A stretch of 64,000 bases of DNA from Guyanagaster necrorhizus (taxonomy: Eukaryota; Basidiomycota; Agaricomycetes; Agaricales; Physalacriaceae). The translations under genes and the position numbers were made by a program. The DNA is taken from assembly GCF_019112545.1 (NCBI RefSeq), contig NW_025064961.1:1-64000 (forward strand), given 5' to 3'. This document shows, piece after piece, positions 53,084 to 64,000 of this stretch (its first letter is position 1; each line of letters begins with the position of its first letter). The notes below the pieces were generated by a model that saw nothing but the letters and a program-made list of their open reading frames with translations, was not told where the DNA came from and ran no database searches.

Positions 53084-53930
53084 ATGCACCGCACCACCGA
53101 CAGCCTTTCAAAGGAGAATGAATGCCTTTCCGAGGTTATCTCTGAGCTCAAAGGCCAGCGCGACACGTTCAGGCAGCAAGCAGGGAAGATGAGACAGGAG
53201 CTGAGCAAGTTATTGCGTGAGAAGGAGAAGGTCGATTGCGAGAATGCAGACCTCAGGTAAACGGTCATGGGTTTAGAGGAGCGCCTGGAAGATCCTGTGA
53301 TTGCGGTACGCATCACTTACCTTCACCGAATATCCCTACCTCCACCGAATATCCCTACCTCACTGCAGTTGTCCTGTAGCAATCAGAAGTCATTGGGACA
53401 TCCGCCGTCACCTCCCAAACTCAAGATGCCCAAGCCAAAGCCCATATCTGGCAATCTCCAGAGCAACAGGTGTCCACCAATACAATCACGATTAAAGAAA
53501 AAGACCTGATACCAGCGGGTGAAGCTATGTTGTTCAGGAAATATGCCAATTCTGACTTACCAACATTACCTGGTCCCAGCCCAGCCTCGAAACACTTGTA
53601 TTGATTATCGTGATATCTTATACTTTCCAGAAGGCTTGCTTTCATCAATGTCAAGCCCCCCTGCCGAAGCAAGTATCACTCGTTCTACCGTACCAGAGAG
53701 GACAACCGTTCGTTCACGTCCTTAATCTTTTGGTCTGACGCGACTCATATAAAGGCCAGCCTGTCACACCTCCAGCGGTGGATTATGTACAGGAGTCCGC
53801 TCAAGTCAATCCAGCAGCCAGCATTTCTTCGCCAGTCAACGTGTGTTTCTCTAGTTATGTTACAAGCAACATACTCATTTTTCTTAGCAGCCCTCAGGCC
53901 ACAATCCTATCTCCCCAGTGAGCAGCTTCT
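53084..53930 (+). pseudogene. Coiled-coil protein gene, decayed (copy 1)
   Basis: Exon 1 from 53084 gives a heptad-rich coiled coil (SLSKENECLSEVISELKGQ, FRQQAGKMRQELSKLLREK, VDCENADLR) and then a TAA at 53258-53260, after which the same frame continues sensibly (VMGLEERLEDPVIA). After a likely intron (donor GTACGC, acceptor CTGCAG) comes a Gln/Ser/Pro-rich stretch, TSAVTSQTQDAQAKAHIWQS, with a TAG where CAG is expected. It continues toward AVDYVQESAQVNPAASISS at about 53.8 kb. The stops fit C-to-T decay. Function unknown. Confidence 0.5.
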
Positions 53931-54717
53931 CTTCTCGTTCATGTTCATAAACATGGACTTCCCACTAGGCATCACATGGAAGGGGAACCGTATGTATTTC
54001 ACATTATTTGTATCTTGTACTCCAGTTGATGAGATCCCGCCCAGCCATTGCCACATACGCCGCCCCGGGGTTGGGCCTTTACGACAGTGCGTTTTTCACC
54101 ATTGCGTTTTCTCCCATCCTTTTCTAATATCAATCTCGTCAGCCCTCACGTGGAAGAGGCAGGGTGCGTATGCGGTTCCTATTCTTGCTTTGCATAGATC
54201 TCACTCTATCTGCATGCAGGCCCCGACTCATATTCTCGTCGGTGTCTATAGCATCGCCCTAGCCCGGGCCCACAATTTAAATGCGGTTCTGAGGAATCAC
54301 CCATGATCGATCCCGAAACGAAGAGGAGGAGGCTCTGATGAAGTTTGGTCTCGAACTTTGTAAATGTAAAGCGCTACTAGACTGGAGTGTGATTTGCATC
54401 CCTCAAGCACTTAACTTTACTTCCGATGGCGATCAACTGAAAGCCAGTGGGCGTGGGTTACTATACTTTCTTATGTCGATGATAATTCCAGAGTGTCATG
54501 TTTGCACAGCTCGCCCTGCTATTGTTCACTAGCACAGAATTCCGTGAACGTATGAGCCCAAATATGTGAGATTGACTAACAATAGCTCCTGCCCTTGAGC
54601 AGGGGTATCTGCTAAATCAAATCACCGGACGAACAAATTGGCACTGTCATACCGGCTGGGAACTTGGCGATCTCCAAATTATTTTCAAGTTGTGCTTTTC
54701 ATTTCCTTTCATCCATC
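53931..54717. other. Possible 3' part of the coiled-coil pseudogene, then spacer
   Basis: Fragments such as SPQATILSPVSSFSSRS (about 53.9 kb) and TYAAPGLGLYDSAFF (about 54.05 kb) may be late exons of the decayed gene. I cannot join them. The rest is unassigned. Confidence 0.25.
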
Positions 54718-55157
54718 ATGCCCCGCACCGTCGAAAGCCTCATCAAAGAGAACGAACGCCTCTCCGAGAGCTCCGAGTGGAACGCGACAGGTTTAGATGA
54801 CCAGCGGCGAAGAAAAGACAGGAGTTCGGCAAGCTGCAGAGTGAGAACGGGAGGGTCGATTGCGAGATTGCGGACCTCAGCTGAAGGGTGTCGAATTTAG
54901 AACAATGCTTAGTCGCAGCCTCCAGCTCCCCGGCTTCTGAGGATATTATGCACGAGTCTGCTGAAAAAGCAATCGTCAGGGTATGGGACATCATTAGATA
55001 TCTTCTTGAGTACATGCTAGTGCTGATATATCGATGTTTGAGGCTCCAGAACCAGACATTTGGCAACAGACAAGCTCCGACGAGGAGTTCAGACCGTACC
55101 GGGTTCCGTGAACTGCCTTGTGCTTGTCCCCACACTCTTCTTCTGACCAGCGCATAG
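54718..55157 (+). pseudogene. Coiled-coil protein gene, decayed (copy 2)
   Basis: Paralogue of the gene at 53084. Its start MPRTVESLIKENERLSE aligns with MHRTTDSLSKENECLSE. A small deletion then shifts the frame, and in the shifted frame RQEFGKLQSENGRVDCEIAD aligns with RQELSKLLREKEKVDCENAD. A TGA at 54882-54884 sits at the same codon as the TAA of copy 1. Another TGA lies just before the RQEF segment. The tail includes RVSNLEQCLVAASSSPASED. Confidence 0.5.
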
Positions 55158-56883
55158 TCATCTACAAAGACTCGGAATCGTGCAAGGGGACCTTCCGAAA
55201 CACCACCAGAGTCTGATTCAGAGATCCCAAGGCTAATAAGTCTCGCTAGACGTTCTGTGCGCCAGTAGTGGCTTTTTATCTTATCATTGTACGCGGGACA
55301 CTCATCTAGCGTGCCTCAAGTTCCGTTCCGAATTGTCGAGCGGTAAATGGCTCATTTTCACTGACGGTCCTACGTTGCTGATAAAAGCCCTTAGAGTGTG
55401 TATGGTCCCGAAGGAGACAACGACCTTAGTACGTATCAAAGCATACAGCGTGTCTCTTCTCGTACTTCCTTGCTTGATCATCCTTTTGCTCAGATTCACC
55501 TAACCCGCTCCTTCATCCATCCTTTAAAAAGGCTGAGTTTCTACTACTCTTTCATTTATCCTTTTCCTTGCCATGTCTCCATAGCGTCGCGTTGGAACCC
55601 AGGTTCGTAGAATACAGTCTATCTTTTTTCCCGCCCGACGCTCATTATGTAGTCAGGAATCGACTTCATGTTATTTACCTGATACATGGCATAGGATAAA
55701 GCTTCTATGATGCCGGTTCTCTCCAAACCGAGGGACGCCTATACTTGGCCTCTGAAACCGCGAACGTTCCCTCTGAATAATACAGAGATGTGGATTACCA
55801 GGGCCACCCTTTTACTCAGAAACCTGGGAGCTCCGGGATCTTATCGTGGCCCCCCTCACCTGGGGTATCCTTGCAGCAGCTTGTCCTGAAAATAAGAACA
55901 TCTCCTTGTCAGACAGATATTGTATCGTCCATTTCGGCATCGAATCCACCTCGACTGCGCAGATAAGACGGCTTCATCAGCGTCTCTTTAGGCCGATTCC
56001 TCTCGTACCCCGTCGGAATCGAAGGGTAGACAATGCGCGCTTTGTATCTCCTGAGGGTATCATCTAGCCATCAAACCGGGCTCATGAGGATGAGGACTTT
56101 ATCAGTCAACAGTTAAACACACCATGCTACTTGGATAATACTCTGGCCATTTCCCTCACGCTTTCTACACGAGCCGAATGCGACGAAAAATCCACGTTGT
56201 AGGGCAGGGACCAAAACTTGCAGCAGGAGAAGAGCCATCACACGCGGTGCGCAGATCAGGACCGTGGACGCGTTTCTACGTCGTACGACACGGAAACAAG
56301 GCGCCGCCTGACATGGTGGTCGAGAAGAGAGAAGAGTTATGACTGTGATGTCGTTTCCACTTGATCGGCTGCCCCGCTTCGGTCCCGCTTTTTGCCAATT
56401 GGCCAGAAGCGGCATTGAAGCGACTGCCGCAAACGTTTCTGCCATTCGCAGAACAATTTCGGAACTCTGGTATCTTGTCGACGGCCCAAACGATATTATT
56501 TGTTCTGTTACCAAACAATACTGTGATGCCACCGCTGGCACAAATCCACGTTTTCGAGTCGAAACTGGCGATGAATGGTCCCCTCACTTCCCTCCCACTT
56601 TATGGCTTATCCTTTTGTCTGCGTGGAATATTATTCATTGTCTTTTCGATTCAAAGCAAGCAACCGCTGACCCTTTCTGCCATTGTCAAAATCGTGGCAC
56701 GACCTAAGCATGATCGCCTTATTCTTCCACATCTGACACTCTAAGACAAGACTCATTGTCCCTGCTATGGGTACATCCACTCAGGTTACTATATAAGCCG
56801 CTCGAAATTCCCAGAACTGACCTCCATCAGTCCCCACCATTATCTGCACAGCTCATACTCGACCGTTCTTCCCTTCTTCTGCA
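55158..56883. other. No supportable gene
   Basis: Open frames at 56.11-56.74 kb occur on both strands and overlap. The plus-strand one has LPQTFLPFAEQFRNSGIL but no recognised motif. I could not decide which, if any, is coding. Confidence 0.35.
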
Positions 56884-57349
56884 ATGTCTTATAGCTATGG
56901 ATTCCCATTCCCCTCCGACCAGGTACGGTTCAATTCTACTTAGAAAGAGTAACGAAGCATTGACACTAACTGCGTATATAGAAACCGATTGCAGGCACCG
57001 AATTCTTCTCCCCTGAAATGCTCAGTGGCGGAAACGTATGCTTCACCGCTATCCACATTCGTCTGATTAACCCTTCGTTTGCGAAACAGAGCCGCGGTCA
57101 GGCTCCCCAGGTACAGAGTCAAGGGCCTCCTCCCCCTCCCCCTCCGGTAAGAATTTTCGATCCCTACCGTTCTGTTTTAGTATTTATTTTCTGTTCAGGC
57201 TCCTATGAATGGCACTGGACAAGTGAGTACCTCTCCGGACTGTAGCTTCGGTCAAAATCTCACCTGCCCGACGCGTATAGAAACAGCAGAGATCGTTGGA
57301 AGACAGGGATACTACAGCTAACAGTACTATTATACATCCCGCAAACTGA
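56884..57349 (+). CDS. Predicted five-exon small proline-rich protein (80 aa)
   Basis: No family is recognised. The case rests on structure: exons 56884-56922, 56982-57035, 57090-57146, 57199-57222 and 57281-57349 are separated by four GT-AG introns of 59, 54, 52 and 58 nt. All introns are phase 0 and together leave one frame with a single terminal stop. The product starts MSYSYGFPFPSDQ, continues KPIAGTEFFSPEMLSGGN, then SRGQAPQVQSQG with seven prolines, APMNGTGQ, and a polar tail ending PAN. There is no signal peptide or membrane span. The start was chosen as the first ATG of the open stretch. Short genes can be assembled by chance when introns are free parameters, so transcript support is needed. 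Confidence 0.4.
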
Positions 57350-58708
57350 CTGTAGTTCTTTCCCGAATTAGCTACTCGCTCTTGATTGTAGTTTCAATCC
57401 ATACTTTAAGTGTTCTTCCCTATACCTTTGTTCAAATCCTACCCCTACCACACTCGCGTTCCGAGCTAGCCCTTCAACATACCGCAATGATCGAAGCTAA
57501 TAACATGTGTATTGCCTCCGAAATAACAGACGCGAGCAACAGACCATCAGAAATAACTGTATGGAGCAGCCTCCCAAAATTATCAGTACAGTTCCCTCAT
57601 ATTCAGCGTCACATTTCTGCTGGGCAAAAAAGACGCTCGATAGACGCGAGAACAGTTTTGTCACTGTAATCGGTGGGTACCTTCCATCGCGTAGAGAAAC
57701 GTTCGTAAAAATACCGTAGCAGGAAGGGATAAAGTATACCTGGAAACCCGTGTTGGAGTAACAGTCGACCCATGATAAGTACTTTGTCCAATCTACAATC
57801 AGGCTGTGAACAACAGTCTTCCGGAGACGACTAGACAAACCGTCCTCCCAATCGAAACCGCTATGGGCCTAAATGAGAACATACTCATCCAGGTTGAACG
57901 CCCACCCGAAAGAATTGGTCTATGAAGCTATGAACGTGGGGAAAGGCCTGAAACAGCAAAGCGACACTGAGATGTCCTGAAATCAGACACGCATTCCAGC
58001 GGCTTATTACCGGCGCCCGTCTTTTGCTGGCGACACAAGCTTTCTGTTCGTAGTGGGGGGTAAGAAAGACGAGTCGGGATGGAGAAAACGAACGATATGT
58101 AATGAAAAATATCATTCTCGTGTTGCATAGCAGAACTCGCGCTGACTTCTTAGATGTGGCGAACGACCATGGTGGAAAGCCTAGCAACCGCTATTGGCAA
58201 ATGGGACAGACAAAAAAGGTATTCACCGCCAATGCTGAAACTGCCATGGCAACGTCCGCCATTTCTTCCCCTAGTACATAATTTCGATGGCACACCAATC
58301 CTTTATCTTTCAATGTCCCCATTACTCAGTCAATCTGGAGACTAGGATGTGTGAATGTCAGGTAATGTCTAAGCCATACCTCACCAAGATTCAACAGCGA
58401 TTATATACTTTTTAATAGAATTCTTCACTGGCCCGTTTATATAATATGCCTTCATAAATAAAAGCTGCTGATAAATCCAACCTCGCCATGCTGACGTTCG
58501 GGGCCCGAATCTACAACCACATGCATATGTAGCCGTGTAAATCCAACGCCGATCCCAAATCCAGGCATCCTCGTTTACTTACGGGTGCTCTTTATCCACC
58601 CGGGAATCCGGATATCCGTACCGCCCGGCCATTCCGCTAATCGACTCAGGCGATTGTTAATCTATGAAGGTGCACCGTCCGCAGCCCCAGAACTTTCTAA
58701 CGAGAGAG
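57350..58708. other. No supportable gene; upstream region of the GNAT gene
   Basis: Short frames only, on both strands. The last few hundred bases presumably include the promoter of the acetyltransferase gene, but no clear TATA box or CCAAT box at a convincing distance was seen. Confidence 0.4.
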
Positions 58709-59462
58709 ATGTCTGTCAACAATTTTTGCTTCCCACTCCCCCCAGTCCTAGAAAACGAACGCGTGAAACTGGTGCCTTTTGATGTGAGTTAAAAAAATCA
58801 GGGGTGATCTGTCACTGATCCAGTCACATCATCTCCAGATCTCCGTACACGCAAAGTTACACGTCGACGCTGCTCCTCCAGCTTCCTTCTACGACTTCCT
58901 CCCTATCGGCCCATTCACCGACGCACAGGATCTCATCACGTCCTTCTGGGAGAAACGAATCGAACATGGGCCAGGGGAGACAGGGTTCGCCGTCTACGAC
59001 AAATCCAAGCGTGAACACGCCTACGCAGGACTCATCACATACATCAACTCCTCCGCCGAGGACCTGGTCACAGAAATAGGCTTCGTGATGATCCTGCCAG
59101 CGTTCCAGCGGACCCATGTCACGTCGAACGCCGTCGGTATCCTGATGAATTACGCCCTCAATCTGCCTGGGGAGGGAGGGTTAGGCCTGCGGCGCGTTGT
59201 GTGGTGTGCGAGCGCAGCGAACGAGCCTAGTCTTGGAGCGGCGAATAGGATGGGGTTCAAGATGGAGGGCGTGATGAGGTGGGCGCGTGTCTGGCCTGAA
59301 GCAAAGGTCCGTGCCTCTGGAGGGGTGAGAGTGAGGAAGGGAGACCCCAAGGCGGAGGAATTCCCGTACGGCCGGGATTCGGCCGTTTTGAGTGTCTGTT
59401 GGGATGATTGGGAGGAGGGTGTGAAGAATCATGTGGACGCTGTGATGGCGAGGACAAAGTGA
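58709..59462 (+). CDS. GNAT-family N-acetyltransferase (RimJ/RimL-like)
   Basis: Predicted to transfer an acetyl group from acetyl-CoA to an amine substrate that cannot be told from sequence. Two exons, 58709-58783 and 58839-59462, with a 55-nt GT-AG intron in phase 0, give 232 residues, the usual size. The N-terminal LENERVKLVPFD is the classic opening of this subfamily. The central EIGFVMILPAFQRTHVTSNA corresponds to motif A, with the pyrophosphate-binding loop (residues about 120-145). CASAANEPSLGAANRMGF followed by EGV corresponds to motif B. No lesion was seen. The start gives the family's typical N-terminus and no alternative ATG fits. No signal peptide, so probably cytosolic. It stands alone, with no evident operon-like or cluster partners. 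Confidence 0.88.
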
Positions 59463-62400
59463 AGTTGGGTTGTATAATAGACTGCTGACAGATCTTACAC
59501 GTTCTAGTCAAAGTTGTACACGTGAAAGGACTGATATGCACTTATTGATGGGCAATCCCTGGGCATTACTTGCACGGTATAAACATGTGGCCGATGGTAG
59601 CAGCAATTGAACGCAGTTCACTGCGGGCCGGGCAAGGTACTGATTGCTGTGCCAAAGTTCCTCTTGTTACGCAGCAGACAATTTTGAGGTGATGTCGGCC
59701 TCGCTTTTAGTTCTTAGAAGCAGGGTCAGGAGCAGGATTTGTAGAAATCCGCCGTGGTGTTCGGACAAAACCAAGCAAGAGACTACAAGCCAGCATAAGG
59801 AAAGAATTCAAAGCGGCCGGGAGCATTATGAAAGGCAACATTTGAGATGCCTGCGGAGAATAGAATCGAACTAAGAATGCTGCTCTCATCGGCGATTGCT
59901 AGTAGGCGCAGTACGTGCGTCAGGGAGTCAATTGAGCTGTATGACATGATGCACGGTAGAGAAGACACACACCGGATCATTTGTGCGTTCAATGTTCAGC
60001 ACTAGTATCAGCACGAGGATAAAGGATACAACTGGATTTGCTTGAATCTGCTTGTGTTAAGGTAGGACGTCCGCAGTTGAAAACCCCGCAGATGACAGTC
60101 CAGTGTAGGCCACGGCATCGTTCCCAGCTACGAATATTTGATGAAAATACACGTATATTAGGACGGCTTCGAGACTCAGAATGCCGAACCTAGGGAAAGA
60201 CGGACCATATTTTTTTTTGCTCTTGCTTATGTGAAGTTCGAGCTGGTCGCTTTGCCTTCGCTCTTCCTTTACTTGCGGATTGAACCTTGCGCTTGGACAA
60301 TTTTGAAGATGCCGAAAAGCCCCAAAAATACTGTGAGGGAATTTTTGGTTCATTCAGCATCCGTTAATCCAGGGGAATAGTCCGTGAAATCAAACAATTA
60401 TGGAATGCGCTCAGATTGTCTGCAAGGACATTTCACAACGTTTTTAGAAAATCCTCAGAAGAGGAATGCGGACCGGATTTTGCCGAGTCTTCTCTTCTCT
60501 CAACCACCACTCAGATGTGCTTGGACCATGTCGATTTTACCGTCCGCTCTTTGCTATTTTTCTTCTGGTCCTCTCGAAGATTTTATCACTTTCTCCCGGT
60601 GACTGGGTTAACGCGCTTCTAAAATTGGAGTGGAATGAACACAGCTTTCCCAGCATCGATCTCCTTAGTTTGGGTACGTCGCTCCGAATGGTTGCAATCT
60701 TACGATAATAACCCACGTTGTAGATTCTGCATCTGGTAGAAATCAATAGCAACGTAATGACAAAAGCGCATCGGAGGTATTCGCAGGCATTGTTTATTCT
60801 CTTTTCGATACCTCATAGGGTCCTCGACCTTCACGTCATCAGACCTCAGACCTGCAGCAGGCTGGTTCTTTATATGAATGTGTTCACGGTAGAAGATAGA
60901 GAGGTGAACAATCGTCTACAATTGGCCGAATCGTTCGTGGCGCATCTCTTCACCTGTTTACGCAGATATCAAGGTCGCCTCCTAAATATTGCGAGGAAGA
61001 TCCGGAGTATAGTGCTTACTTTGTGTGTCTTAAAGGCCCAGGCCCAGGTTCTTTATTTTACTGTTTTCATGGCCCGGAAGTCTGAGTTCTGTCCCCTGTA
61101 GGTGACGAGCAGCTATGACCCGGACAGGCGGATTGCTCGCACAGCTGATACCGTTGTCACCGGAGTGAGGTGAGACTGTCCATCCTCATCCCAAGGCAGT
61201 GACAGCTGACTATTTATATGGCTAGGTTAGCGCTCTCCCCAGGAAAGGACTGGATACTTCTCTAATAACGTGTCTGATCCAATTTTGGATCCACGATTGT
61301 ATTCCAGGACTACGTTCACACGTCTTCCATTCTCTCTGTTTCCCGCTTCCCAAGCTGAGTCGTCATCTAAAGGCGCTTATCTGAGTCTCCGTCTTGGCGC
61401 ATGTAGCTTCTAAATAATTGCTACGTCTCAATTGTTTGTTTTTAACTCTGATTCGATCATGATTAATATGCTTACTTTACTGAATTCTGTTCTCTCTGAC
61501 CCGAGGACGCGGCAGAAAATCGCTTGTATGTATTGGTTTGAAACGAATCAGCGCCCGTGGTGGCTTTTAAGAAGGCAATAACGTGCGCTTCGCAAGTCTT
61601 GGTGATCGTTTTGCTTCTAATGAGGTATGTACTGTTTAATATGTGCATCGCCCAGCATTAACCTCATCACGAAGTGAACGTTTGGAGATACTATCACAAC
61701 GGCCTCTCGAGTCGTCATAGAAGGCAAGAGCGGTACCAAGAGAATCAGGTATGAACTGTGTCTAAGAGCGATGATAATATAAATATAAACATGGGCTGAT
61801 TTCTCCTCACATATGAAATGTCAAGAGGACATTTCTTCTTACCTTCATCGGAGAGCTGGGCTCTAATGCACCGAGTATAGTTGACAAGACAGCCAAGGAG
61901 TCCCAGCTAGGTAAGAATTCCGAGTTAAAACGCTTTCAAACTTCCACGAATGCATCATTCCCCCCACTATGGCGCCTTATCGGACTCCGAGGTCCAGGTC
62001 AAGGGCAGCCTGATGATGATATCCTGGGATCCGGGTACCAGAAACCGGTGACTTATCAATTCCCCAGATCCAGAAACCTCGAGTTGATGGTATCGCAGCC
62101 TGTTTTCAGCTCTTGGCGCTCCGTGTGTCGAGGTAATGAATCCAACCTATCGGGGCCACGGGTTCACATGGGAGAATTCCACGGTGAGTGCGTGTGCTTT
62201 GAACATCACCCTCGGCGCAAACATGACCCTATGAAACGTTTCTTTAAACACGCTTCTTTCATATTTCGTCCTAATGGTTGGTCCATTCTCTTCACTTTGG
62301 GCTCTTCCCCTGCTCTCCCTAGTAGGTCCTTTCTCTTCTTCCGCTATGATCCGCCTATTCATTTCGCCTAGTGCTCGGATGCGGCCGGATGCAGGTATCG

Positions 62401-63147
62401 ATGCGTCTCAATTGTTTAATGACCGAGGGAGCCTGACGAGCGCCTATCGCTGTTTTCGCTTCTACATGCAGTTGTTGGAAATGAAAAGTTCTTCGCCGAT
62501 CTCGGAGTTTTAATCCCCTTTTCAAATCGTGCCTCGTTCTTTTCAGTGCGCCGTCTCTCTTCTTCTCTTCCATTCTCACTGATGTTTGTTTTATTAAGAA
62601 CGGCTTCGGATCCGTGAGAGATGTTGGCCTTCCCTAGTGAGACTTCCTTGATACCACTTATACACGCTGGATTTGCCTCGCAGCGTGGCTGCAGAATGTA
62701 ACGAGGACTTAGTGCGTGGTATTCGTGTAGAAAACGTTGCGGTGATTTGAGCATCTCTCCAATAAGCGGCCCAGGTGGATCCTCGCACGAAGGCCGGATG
62801 ACTCAGACCTGCGTATTGGCGCCGAGAGATCAATATCATGCCCTGATTCACCAGAGAGAATCGTGTGCAGTGACGAACGATTCCTGGCAGGCATGACAAC
62901 AGAAGGTCAAGGAATACTACGATGCGCGGTCCTCGAGAAGACTTTTCTATCGGAGAAAGGGAATTAGAGGGAGAGAACGAGGCTCGGTGGATCCTTCGTC
63001 CAATGGAGATGATTGTCATTGATTTACTTCCGGCGGTTCCATATTAGGCGGCACGGAAAATCGGACAGTTGCCGAAAAGGAACGCCTATAAAACTGCCGG
63101 TTGATTTGCGTTCGTTTACTCTACCACCCCTTCCACCTACAGCCACC
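59463..63147. other. Long stretch without a supportable gene
   Basis: Open frames such as 60757-61101 (plus) and 62594-63019 (minus) are arginine-rich or hydrophobic without known motifs and have no consistent splice partners. The region keeps ordinary CpG, so it is not part of the decayed transposon compartment. The last few hundred bases precede the next gene. Confidence 0.4.
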
Positions 63148-64000
63148 ATGGCCACCGTTTCCCTCCCCAGTATCCATGAAATGTTTCCAGGTCAGTATTA
63201 TCTCTCTTCCTCCCCTCCTCAACCCCCCTTTGACATTGACTCATTGCTGCTTACAGAGCACCTGCTGCGCGTTGCGCCCGAAGCGCGCGTCAAAGGCACT
63301 GCGCCACCTACTCTTATCCCTGCTCGTCGTCTTGAACGTTCAGGCCAACCACAGGGTTACTCTTTCGGTGTCCTGCGTTCAGATCCGGCCTCTTCTTCCC
63401 TCACGCATATTGCATCCTCTGCGACACTGCCTTACCAGCCTGCTGCTACCGAAGCCGCAGCCCGCGCCACTGTCAGCGTGATCAGTGACGGTGAAGACGA
63501 CGGTATTGGCCTAGGGAAGAAACACGTATGCAAGACTTGCAACAAGCGCTTCAACCGACCCAGTAGCCTGAGGATACATATCAACACCCATACTGGGGCT
63601 ACCCGTACGTTAAGGTGTTACCTTGACAGCTTCCGAACCTGAGCTGACATGAATCTACTCTGTTAGCTTTCACCTGTCCGTTCCCTGGTTGCGGGCGTGA
63701 ATTCAATGTCAACTCCAATATGCGCCGACATTACCGAAATCATACCAATCCGGGCGCTGCTTCGCTCTTTCCGGGGAGCTCGGTTTCGAATTCGAACTCT
63801 AATGTGAATTCGAGGGTGCCGCGTCCTCTGCAACCGTCAGACGAGGAAGAGGATGAAGAGGAAGAGGTAGAGGAGGTGCCGAGGTATAGGCTGCAGGCAG
63901 CTGTCTTTCCGCGGTATGAGGATGAGAGAGTTCGAAGGAGGGTGTACGATTATGACTTTAACGACGAGCCTGAGATGGCTAGGCGAGAGAGAATGGGCGT
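63148..64000 (+). CDS. Two-finger C2H2 transcription factor, 3' end beyond window
   Basis: Start at 63148 in a strong context (CCACCATGG), reading MATVSLPSIHEMFP. Intron 1 (63191-63256, 66 nt) has good GT-AG ends but is a multiple of three and open, so it may be retained: spliced gives MFPEHLLRVAPEARVKG, retained adds 22 residues. Intron 2 (63605-63666, 62 nt) must be removed to join finger 1 (HVCKTCNKRFNRPSSLRIH, C-X2-C-X12-H-X3-H) to finger 2 (FTCPFPGCGREFNVNSNMRR, C-X4-C-X12-H-X3-H) through the linker TGATP. Downstream is an Asn/Ser run and an acidic stretch DEEEDEEEEVEEV, possibly an activation or interaction region. The reading frame is still open at the window end. Confidence 0.8.

Noticed and set aside
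59463..63147. Hidden gene in the longest gene-free stretch
   Set aside because: I tried both strands for splice chains; no pair of adjacent frames kept phase or shared a motif.
1..64000. tRNA, rRNA, CRISPR arrays, prokaryote-type operons
   Set aside because: No cloverleaf-like sequence with TTCGA-type arm, no rRNA motifs and no spaced repeats were seen; gene structure is eukaryotic.

Overview
The window looks like a basidiomycete (Agaricomycete-type) fungal chromosome. The evidence is the very small GT-AG introns (mostly 50-66 nt) that restore reading frames, a family of multi-pass membrane genes with the DUF6534-like signatures YPxDWWLYRYS and MCYYLHKSR, an F-box-like remnant, two C2H2 genes and Tf1/sushi-type chromodomain Ty3/Gypsy elements. 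Family names come from recognised motifs. No search was run.

Region 1 (1-14 kb) is a cluster of DUF6534-like genes. Copy A (1816-3874, minus) and copies C (9245-11174) and D (11997-13820), both plus, can be followed through many micro-exons with consistent splice phases. B1 (about 5.78-6.27 kb) and B2 (about 6.80-7.90 kb), both minus, are broken fragments. The A/B and C/D sets are inverted relative to each other.

Region 2 (15.75-43.9 kb) is a nested retrotransposon array. A minus-strand membrane-protein gene (3' exon 15747-15869, upstream part from 41960) is split by element e1 (15870-41959, TSD GGAGT). e1 was then hit by e2 (16915-24888, TSD ATGGC), solo LTR X (25823-27238), e3 (27270-35281, TSD GTTAT) and solo LTR Y (36405-36935, opposite orientation). 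e1, e2 and e3 are all on the minus strand, related, and carry Gag with a CCHC knuckle, protease, RT, RNase H, integrase and a C-terminal chromodomain. All are broken by stops, and many stops fit CGA-to-TGA change at Arg codons. The array is CpG-poor, and differences between the e1 LTRs are mostly TG versus CA at inferred former CpGs. In each element a 13-nt primer-binding site is complementary to a 13-mer about 30 nt downstream of the LTR TATA-like box, which is the layout of Tf1-style self-priming.

Region 3 (44-64 kb) returns to CpG-containing sequence. It holds a stretch of exon-like hydrophobic frames of unknown type (45-47 kb), a CpG-poor island (about 47.1-48.7 kb), a two-finger C2H2 gene (49081-50448, minus), an F-box-like remnant, two decayed coiled-coil paralogues (53.1 and 54.7 kb), a predicted five-exon small proline-rich gene (56884-57349), an intact GNAT acetyltransferase gene (58709-59462), and a second two-finger C2H2 gene cut by the window end (63148-64000). 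The long stretches between these hold no gene I can support.
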